From the IMG/VR virus record IMGVR_UViG_3300044799_000240, positions 1 to 25,846 of that record: a DNA stretch of 25,846 nucleotides; one strand, 5' to 3'. The notes below the pieces were generated by a model that ran no database searches, was not told the DNA's origin, and saw nothing but the letters and a program-made list of their open reading frames with translations. Both the position numbers and the translations under genes were made by a program. Shown here piece after piece: positions 20,050 through 25,846 of the stretch (within the stretch, counting starts at the first letter, position 1; every line of letters begins with the position of its first letter). Source of the DNA: a virus.

Positions 20050-23000
20050 ATGAAGATGAAGAGAACTGCATTTTTGTATGTTTTGGTGTCTTTGCTTGCG
20101 GCCCCAGCGTTTGCCCAGACGGCGGCAGTTGAGAATTACTGCGTTTTGGGCGCAAAACAAGCGTCTACCTCCGGCCTGAATTCCACCAATTACTTGCAAG
20201 GCGTCATTCCGTCCTGCAGGGTGACCGTGTATCTGACCGGCACAACAACGCCGGCGACAATCTACTCCGATTCTTCTTCCACGGTTCTGACGAACCCGTT
20301 CACGGCTAACACGGATGGTTCCTGGCTGTTCTTCGCAGCAACCACTCAAGGCTACGATGTGGTACTGAACGGAGGAACAAGTCCGAATGTCTATCCTTCG
20401 CCGGTGACGTTGACTGACCTCTTCCCAGGCGGCGGTTCGGGGGGAGGCACGACTGTCAACGTAAACGGAAGTTCTGTCAGCAACCCCAATTTCAACAGCA
20501 CGACGCCAGCCGCCGCAAGCGGCTACGTCAACGGCGTGTTTCAGGTAAGCGGCAGCAGCGTCAGTGTGGAGGTGCCAACCAGTTCAGCCGGAGGAGTTAC
20601 CCAAATTGTTCCTGGCGCGAACGTGAGTGTGTCGCCTTCCGGCGGCGTGGGTACGGTAACGCTTGCTGTCACCGGCGGAACGTTTACCAGCCCAACCACC
20701 GTGTCAAATACTTTTGCCGCCAAAAATCTGACCAGCATTGGTCCTCGCTATGACGTGACACAATACGGCGCGGTGGGAAATGGCTCAACTGACGATACAA
20801 GCGGCATCCAAGCAGCGTATGCGGCGTGCTACAACAACGGAGTTGCCCCTCGCGGTGGGGTTGTTGAGTTTCCTGGCGCAAAAACATATGTCATCAGTTC
20901 CACGATCAACGTATATGATGGATGCGCCACTGAAGGCGTAATCGAAACCTATACAGGTGGCCAAGCTCCGCCAGAAATCAAATGGAACGGCGCGGCTGCG
21001 GGAGCGACCTCGGCCACCACTGGTTTTGTTGTAGCCAGCAATTCAGCTTATATAACCACCCCGAGTTCGCCGATAGCGAGTGTCGCCCCATCGCACCTTG
21101 CCACCTTCACGGGCACTAACTCATTTTCCGTGCATAATTGGGCGATTATTACCGGTTGCACAAGCACTTCGTCACTGGGCATGAATTATGCAATGGGTGA
21201 GGTTACCTCAGCCTCTTCCTCGCAATTTACGATTGCTACTGGTGAACCACTTGTATCGAATGGCACCTATACCGATACCTGCACGGCTACAACGATCAAC
21301 GTTGCAATTGCGACTGACTCTGCAGCACGCTATCAAGAATCGTTTACAAACATACTGGTTCAGGGGCCAACGGTAACAAGCGCTTCCGCACTTGGAATCA
21401 ACATATATTATGGGTCTCGGGTAGACACAGGAACTCGGCTGTATAACACATGGATGCAGGACGCACAGTATTTTGGCTATTATTTCTCCGGCGGCGGTAT
21501 CAATACAAATATGGGCGGAGGCTGGCGGTGCGATTCTGTCGAAACATCGTGCGTGTACTGGCGGCTTAATGCTTTCGATGATTTAGAGATGGGTGTTGGC
21601 ACAGTCGATAACAGTTGCTCCTCATGCACCAGCGGCAGCGGCGGGGTAATTATGGTGGACGCCACCGGTCGCACGGGAGACATTTATCTCGACATGCACG
21701 ATATCAAGTTCGAGAGCAACACGAATCTGCAATCCGGTATAGGTATGGTCACGTTGCTCAATAACCCGAACAACACAAGTACGTCTCAGGCTTTTTTCAA
21801 TTTCAATACTGTTTGGAACCAGCATGGAGGAACCGTGACGACTTATCCGTCAATTGTCGTTTCTCCTGCCAACGACGCAGCTCTTGAGATTACCGTAGTC
21901 AATAGTTTGATGGGAGGCAGCGCTCCTTTTGTCGGTATTCCCGCATTGTCCCGGATCAATACAATGGGATCTGCCGGTTCGTTGCCTTTTCTTTCCTACT
22001 CGCCATCGTGGAGCATGGGCATACGCGCTGGCTCCTCGAAAGCAGTCTTGAGTTTGCTGGGCGACGTGAACATCGGTCAGTTGTATCAGAACGCTGTTCA
22101 GGCTTCCGCATTTTTGTATTCGGATACCGCCTTTGGCGCACTGCCAAACGGAACGACCTTGCTACCAGGCCAGATTATTGCTCCGCCAACCTACTGGAAG
22201 GGCGTGAATGGCAACCGATATGCCATCGACGTGGTTTATCAATCTGGAACAACTGGTACCCTTAACAGCGGAAATACAACCTGCACCGGCACAAGCGGGA
22301 CTTATGTGCTCACTTGCAGCAGCGCTACCGACCTGTCGGCTGGGCAAAGAATCAGCATCGGGACAGATACAAACAAAAGTATTTCTTACATTGATGCCAC
22401 GAATTCCAGCGCGGTGACTGTAAACCTGCAAAGCACCCTCGGCTCAACCTATTCCACCGCAACGGCGCTGACTTTCTTTACCCCGACGTTTGGCCCGGAG
22501 ATGCAGTTCCCGACGAAGTCCTCTGTCGCACCCACGACGCTCACCTGGTCGCAGGGAGACATGGAGCAGAACTCCGGCGCGTCTGTGAATGGCATCGCCG
22601 CCTGGGTTAACGTGGCGGGAGGCACGCCGGGAACCTGGGCGGGAATCCCGCTCGGCAACAGCAGCGGACAGATCAACACTTCGCAGATATCGAACACGAC
22701 CGGTTCCGGCGCGGCAGTGCTGGCTACATCTCCGACGATAAGCAACCCCATCATCACAGGGGCACCCACTTATTTGGGTACAGTTGCCTATGAACAAGAT
22801 TTTCTGATCAAATACTCTTTGGCTGTAAGCTCGGGTACAAATTCTCAGGTGATTACCGTGACGGCCCCAACCACCGGAGACCCGGCACAAGCTATTAGCG
22901 CAATTGCCATTCTTACTTCAAGCGATGCACTTCGCACAGCAAATATTTATACCATCACCGGATATTCTACGGATGGCATATATATAGAGCAGATCGCTTC

Positions 23001-23748
23001 CAACAACGGCAGCAGTTCAACGCAGACGCTCTATTTGACAGCAGCAACGAGTGGCAGCGGAACAACGTGGACTTTTTCAATTGTGAATATGAGCGCCTCT
23101 TCCGCTGAAACTGGTGTTCTTAAAATGATTTTTCTGAACGATGGCGCCGCTTTCATATCCACCGTGACAGCGGGAACAGCGGTCAACTCGACAGCCACTG
23201 CCGCGCCATGGGAATATGCGCCTTCCTTCCAAGGTTCATTTTCAACATCCTTGGTGCCGTTTCAGTCCCTCACCACAACCGGTTCCGGGGCAGCATCATT
23301 GTCCGGCGGCGTCCTCAATGTTCCCACACCATCGGCAAGTACACTAGCAGGCACAACGCTGAATTCCACCATAGTAAATTCGAGCTTAACCAGTCTTGGC
23401 GCAGTCCCAAATTATGTAGGTGTATCCACAAATTTCTCTTGCACCCCTGGCGCGGCGGCAGGCACGGGAGCAACATGCGTTTGCGAAACGAACCACACTT
23501 GCACAACCAATAGCGGCGATCTGACGCTTACGACCGGAACAGGTACAACAACTGGCACGGCAGCTACAGTGGTGCTCTACGGATCGGCACAAACGACTTA
23601 TCCAAACTGTTCAGCCGAGGTTCACACGGCGGCGGCGGTATCCACAGTTGGCTACACGCTAGAAAACAGCACTGGATTCACTCGCTATGCGTTCTCAGCA
23701 CCGGCAGCAAGTACGGCGTACACCGTTCATTATCGTTGCGGATATTAA
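20050..23748 (+). CDS. Pectate-lyase-fold tailspike with N-terminal signal
   Basis: This encodes 1232 aa. ATG 20050 and ATG 20056 are both possible, with GGATAAGG upstream. The first 22 residues look like a Sec signal (KRTAFLYVLVSLLAAPAFAQ). Residues about 50-125 resemble fibre N-terminal domains (VYLTGTTTPATIYSD, NPFTANTDGSWLFFA). A Gly/Ser linker is followed at 234-260 by the pectate-lyase-superfamily signature YDVTQYGAVGNGSTDD and GIQAAYAAC, opening a long beta-helix (to about residue 690). Several Ser/Thr-rich beta modules and a Cys-containing C-terminal domain follow. Likely a polysaccharide-binding or degrading tailspike. A signal on a virion protein is odd; it could instead be a secreted depolymerase. 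Confidence 0.85.
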   Translation: MKMKRTAFLYVLVSLLAAPAFAQTAAVENYCVLGAKQASTSGLNSTNYLQGVIPSCRVTVYLTGTTTPATIYSDSSSTVLTNPFTANTDGSWLFFAATTQGYDVVLNGGTSPNVYPSPVTLTDLFPGGGSGGGTTVNVNGSSVSNPNFNSTTPAAASGYVNGVFQVSGSSVSVEVPTSSAGGVTQIVPGANVSVSPSGGVGTVTLAVTGGTFTSPTTVSNTFAAKNLTSIGPRYDVTQYGAVGNGSTDDTSGIQAAYAACYNNGVAPRGGVVEFPGAKTYVISSTINVYDGCATEGVIETYTGGQAPPEIKWNGAAAGATSATTGFVVASNSAYITTPSSPIASVAPSHLATFTGTNSFSVHNWAIITGCTSTSSLGMNYAMGEVTSASSSQFTIATGEPLVSNGTYTDTCTATTINVAIATDSAARYQESFTNILVQGPTVTSASALGINIYYGSRVDTGTRLYNTWMQDAQYFGYYFSGGGINTNMGGGWRCDSVETSCVYWRLNAFDDLEMGVGTVDNSCSSCTSGSGGVIMVDATGRTGDIYLDMHDIKFESNTNLQSGIGMVTLLNNPNNTSTSQAFFNFNTVWNQHGGTVTTYPSIVVSPANDAALEITVVNSLMGGSAPFVGIPALSRINTMGSAGSLPFLSYSPSWSMGIRAGSSKAVLSLLGDVNIGQLYQNAVQASAFLYSDTAFGALPNGTTLLPGQIIAPPTYWKGVNGNRYAIDVVYQSGTTGTLNSGNTTCTGTSGTYVLTCSSATDLSAGQRISIGTDTNKSISYIDATNSSAVTVNLQSTLGSTYSTATALTFFTPTFGPEMQFPTKSSVAPTTLTWSQGDMEQNSGASVNGIAAWVNVAGGTPGTWAGIPLGNSSGQINTSQISNTTGSGAAVLATSPTISNPIITGAPTYLGTVAYEQDFLIKYSLAVSSGTNSQVITVTAPTTGDPAQAISAIAILTSSDALRTANIYTITGYSTDGIYIEQIASNNGSSSTQTLYLTAATSGSGTTWTFSIVNMSASSAETGVLKMIFLNDGAAFISTVTAGTAVNSTATAAPWEYAPSFQGSFSTSLVPFQSLTTTGSGAASLSGGVLNVPTPSASTLAGTTLNSTIVNSSLTSLGAVPNYVGVSTNFSCTPGAAAGTGATCVCETNHTCTTNSGDLTLTTGTGTTTGTAATVVLYGSAQTTYPNCSAEVHTAAAVSTVGYTLENSTGFTRYAFSAPAASTAYTVHYRCGY

Positions 23749-23767
23749 AAGCAAGAAAGGGCCAAGC

Positions 23768-24103
23768 ATGACGAACGAAGACGTGGCGGTGGAACTGGGA
23801 AAACTGAAGACGCGGTTGAAGCCGGTAGAGGAGGGAGTCAGCAACTTTCGCGCTTTTCAGCGCCGGATGGAACGGCACATGGGATTTGAGAAAGCCGCAA
23901 TCTGGATCTCCGGGGGATTGTTCGCAATCTTCCTGGCTTTTACCAGTTGGGCGCTCGATCAAATTGTTCCTGCCGCGAAGCTCGTCATTGAGGATTATTA
24001 CCACAATCATCCAAGTGCGCAAACTCAGCAAAAGACCGTTGTGTCGCAGCCACCAGTACCTTATGATGCAGCTACCAGAATGCCGCAAACCGCGGCCCAA
24101 TGA
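23768..24103 (+). CDS. Single-span membrane protein, holin-like
   Basis: This encodes 111 aa from ATG 23768, with AAAGGG upstream. Residues 1-40 are a charged helix (AVELGKLKTRLKPVEEGV). Residues about 43-62 are one hydrophobic segment (AAIWISGGLFAIFLAFTSWA), then a Pro/Gln-rich tail. The layout recalls XhlA-type haemolysin-like holin partners. It begins the lysis cassette and ends in ATGA with the next gene. A spanin-like or other envelope role is possible. Confidence 0.6.
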   Translation: MTNEDVAVELGKLKTRLKPVEEGVSNFRAFQRRMERHMGFEKAAIWISGGLFAIFLAFTSWALDQIVPAAKLVIEDYYHNHPSAQTQQKTVVSQPPVPYDAATRMPQTAAQ

Positions 24104-24111
24104 GGGGATTT

Positions 24112-24366
24112 ATGAACAGCATCATTACGTGGTTCAAAAGCAAAAACATTACTTCGCACACGGTACTCGCGGGCGCGGTAGCGCTGGCGGTGTTGATTAC
24201 CACCGATCAGCAGGCGCAAAGCTTCATTGTGTCAATCCTTCAAGCGCATCCAGTCGCGGCGTCAAACATCATTCTACTGGCGGGCGTTGTCGCCAAGTAT
24301 TCGCACTCAACCATCCAAGAGAAGCTGCCCGTGGACGGCACAGCCACGCTTGGCTTGAACAAATGA
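24112..24366 (+). CDS. Two-span membrane protein, holin candidate
   Basis: This encodes 84 aa from ATG 24112, with GAGGGG six bases upstream; the in-frame ATG 24100 overlapping the previous stop would add four residues. A dual start is a known holin/antiholin feature, but here it may be chance. Hydrophobic segments lie at about 17-30 (TVLAGAVALAVLI) and 50-62 (ASNIILLAGVVAK). The short basic N-terminus and polar C-terminus fit a small class II holin that would permeabilise the inner membrane at lysis. Confidence 0.65.
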   Translation: MNSIITWFKSKNITSHTVLAGAVALAVLITTDQQAQSFIVSILQAHPVAASNIILLAGVVAKYSHSTIQEKLPVDGTATLGLNK

Positions 24367-24373
24367 GGGTTGT

Positions 24374-24484
24374 ATGAACATGCTCGATAAAGTTGTACTT
24401 GGTGGCTATGTTGTCCTAACCGTTGGAACCTTTTTTACCTTGGTGGCAATGGTTTGGAGCGATAGCAGAAAGAAACAGAAATGA
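24374..24484 (+). CDS. 36-aa single-span membrane peptide
   Basis: This encodes 36 aa from ATG 24374 with GAGGG seven bases upstream: a short N-terminus, a hydrophobic segment (VVLGGYVVLTVGTFFTLVAM), and a basic tail (SRKKQK). Its TGA overlaps the next ATG (ATGA at 24481-24484). The SD, membrane segment and coupling support a real gene. It is the third membrane protein in a row and may regulate the holin or serve in the spanin/lysis complex. Confidence 0.65.
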   Translation: MNMLDKVVLGGYVVLTVGTFFTLVAMVWSDSRKKQK

Positions 24485-24705
24485 TGAATCTGAACGGGCG
24501 ACCGGCAAAACGGTTTGTTTGGACCATTTCGGAGAAACAGTTCCAGGTGGCGGTGGAGATCGATGACAAGTATGAAATCTTTGCCGAGAGCAGTAGCTGG
24601 AGCACTCTGGAAAATGCGTTTTCAGACATGATGGCCGTGATGGGCGACGGCAAACGCCACCAGTACAGAATCGAAGAAGTACCGGAGAAAGCAGGAAAGG
24701 AATGA
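24481..24705 (+). CDS. Hypothetical small protein in lysis cassette
   Basis: This encodes 74 aa, starting in an ATGA overlap; a second ATG follows at once (24484). The residues suggest a small alpha/beta fold: strands KRFVWTISEKQFQVAVEID and YEIFAES, a helix LENAFSDMMAVMG, and a final strand HQYRIEEV. No family recognised. It shares ATGA junctions with both neighbours, so it is translated with the membrane peptide and the following peptidase-like gene. Confidence 0.65.
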   Translation: MMNLNGRPAKRFVWTISEKQFQVAVEIDDKYEIFAESSSWSTLENAFSDMMAVMGDGKRHQYRIEEVPEKAGKE

Positions 24706-25457
24706 ATCTGCTGCAATTTCACAAGTCGGTTCCCGTTCTAAAACAGCACGCCCGGCACGACAAGCGCAATCTGAAGCTGGCAACCTATACGCAAGCTCTA
24801 GCCCCGGCGCCGGAAGCCTATGGTCTGCTCGGCATTCCTGACACCACGCCCAGCTACTATGACAATGACACTTTGGGGGACTGCACCAAGGCGGCCTATG
24901 CCGGCATGGTCTACAGCCTCTCGACCGCAGCAGGAAAGCCCTTCGATTACACAGATGCTCAGGTATTGCAGATGTATGAAGAGTGCGACGGATACAAGCC
25001 GGGGGACTCCAGCACGGACAACGGCAGCGACGGCCTGACCACGCTCAAATACCTGCAGAAGTCGGGGGCTTTTGGTCACGCGCCGGTTGCCTATCTGGCG
25101 CTGAATCTTGGCAAGCCGGACGAGATCAAGCTAAGTGCGCGGTACTTTGGTGGCCTGTATATTGGCGTAGCGTTGCCGACGGCCTGGCAGGGAGAAACGA
25201 CGTGGGATGTGTCGCCGCAGGGGCTGACGACCGGCTCGTGGGCTCCGTGGAGCTGGGGCGGGCACATGATCTATGGCAAGGCCAGATACACGCCTGACTA
25301 CCTGGAATTCTTGACGTGGGAGCAAACCTACCGCATCACCTGGAAAGCGTTGGCGCTGTACCCGGACGAGCTATACGCCGTCATCGTTCCAGACTTCAAA
25401 TCACCGGATGGATTTGACAGCGAACAATTGCAGACGGACTTGGCGGCAATCCAATGA
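24702..25457 (+). CDS. Papain-like cysteine peptidase-fold protein
   Basis: This encodes 251 aa, starting in an ATGA overlap after GGAAAGG. NDTLGDCTKAAYAGM at residues 55-69 places Cys61 at the head of a helix, as in papain-like enzymes. WSWGGHMIYG at 184-193 supplies His188, and LTWEQTYRITW follows at 204-214 where the third catalytic residue would be expected. Between them is a DSSTDNGSDGLTTLKYL region. Downstream of holin candidates it could cleave peptidoglycan cross-links (an endolysin) or act as a protease in virion maturation. No cell-wall-binding domain is visible. Fold assignment is from motifs and memory of similar proteins. Confidence 0.65.
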   Translation: MNLLQFHKSVPVLKQHARHDKRNLKLATYTQALAPAPEAYGLLGIPDTTPSYYDNDTLGDCTKAAYAGMVYSLSTAAGKPFDYTDAQVLQMYEECDGYKPGDSSTDNGSDGLTTLKYLQKSGAFGHAPVAYLALNLGKPDEIKLSARYFGGLYIGVALPTAWQGETTWDVSPQGLTTGSWAPWSWGGHMIYGKARYTPDYLEFLTWEQTYRITWKALALYPDELYAVIVPDFKSPDGFDSEQLQTDLAAIQ

Positions 25458-25846
25458 GCTATTTCGTTCAATGGCGCGTGGTGGCGGATAACGACCCGAT
25501 CGGCGAAGCCATCAAATTTGTCAGCCGGGGACAGGCCACGCATGTCGAATTCTGCGTTGACGACTGGACGCAGACCATCGGAGCGCGAGCCATGGGCGGA
25601 GTGCAGATACGGCCGATCAACTACGCCAAATTTCAGGCGGAGTGGCGCTTTCAGGCGGAAGTCTCCGAAGAGCAGTTGAATAACGGCATGAAGTGGCTCC
25701 ATGCGCAAATCGGCAAGCCGTATGACTTTCTGAATATCGCCGCTATTGCGCTGGACCGGAATTGGGATGATCCAAACAAGTGGATTTGCAGCAAATTGTG
25801 GGTGGAGGGCTTGGCGGCTTTCGGGCTGCTTCACCCGCTTGATCCC
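25454..25846 (+). CDS. Permuted NlpC/P60 (YiiX-like) hydrolase, truncated by window end
   Basis: The frame begins at ATG 25454, overlapping the previous TGA, and stays open for 131 codons to the last base, so the 3' end is missing. Motif order fits the circularly permuted NlpC/P60 or LRAT/YiiX fold: ATHVEFCVDD near residues 28-37 with candidate His30, then GKPYDFLNIAAI at 87-98, then KWICSKLW at 109-116 with candidate nucleophile Cys112. Such proteins are amidases or thioesterases acting on peptidoglycan or lipids. Being paired with another cysteine-peptidase-like gene, it may be the cell-wall hydrolase of the lysis set. Confidence 0.75.
   Translation, partial: MSYFVQWRVVADNDPIGEAIKFVSRGQATHVEFCVDDWTQTIGARAMGGVQIRPINYAKFQAEWRFQAEVSEEQLNNGMKWLHAQIGKPYDFLNIAAIALDRNWDDPNKWICSKLWVEGLAAFGLLHPLDP

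Overview
This window looks like the packaging, head, tail and lysis side of a tailed double-stranded DNA bacteriophage, or a prophage segment. All genes I can support lie on the + strand. They are tightly packed, with frequent ATGA or TAATG stop/start overlaps. I see no tRNA or rRNA, no integrase and no ordinary bacterial housekeeping gene. The anchor genes are the terminase large subunit (6600-8759), the portal (10310-12403), a coiled-coil scaffold candidate (13310-14326), the major capsid candidate (14444-15676), a neck/adaptor candidate (17346-18356) and a pectate-lyase-fold tailspike (20050-23748). No tape-measure or tail-tube gene is visible, so a short-tailed virus is possible, but later genes lie outside the window. 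The host is not identified. Shine-Dalgarno (SD) sites of the AAGGAG type, Sec and lipoprotein signals, and G-rich heptad-like intergenic repeats fit a Gram-negative soil bacterium. An Acidobacteriota host is only a weak guess from memory of such repeats.

Layout: 1-340 has no convincing gene, but carries a helically phased array of GCGCAA repeats. 341-6277 is a run of small accessory genes: a possible ADP-ribosyltransferase-like protein, an XRE-type regulator, an SPFH/band-7 lipoprotein, a small exported protein, a HAD phosphatase and many unknowns. 6278-14443 holds packaging and head assembly. 15780-17246 holds two small virion proteins that share a beta-rich module. 17346-23748 holds the neck, tail and tailspike genes. 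23768-25846 is a likely lysis cassette: three small membrane proteins, then two cysteine-peptidase-like proteins, the last cut by the window edge.

The most interesting signal is a roughly 95-nt leader present three times, immediately upstream of head-gene units (6327-6424, 12698-12793, 14346-14437). In the first two copies it starts about where a TTGACA-N17-TACA promoter would initiate. Each copy has a C-rich segment complementary to its own SD sequence, and that complementarity follows the SD when the SD changes (GGAGG with CCTCC in copy 1, GAAGG with CCTTC in copy 3). Each also has an internal 11-12 bp hairpin that can refold into a second, mutually exclusive hairpin. Copies 1 and 2 each lead into a related, very basic miniprotein (39 and 36 aa). 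Together these suggest an RNA-based control circuit for packaging and capsid genes that I do not recognise.
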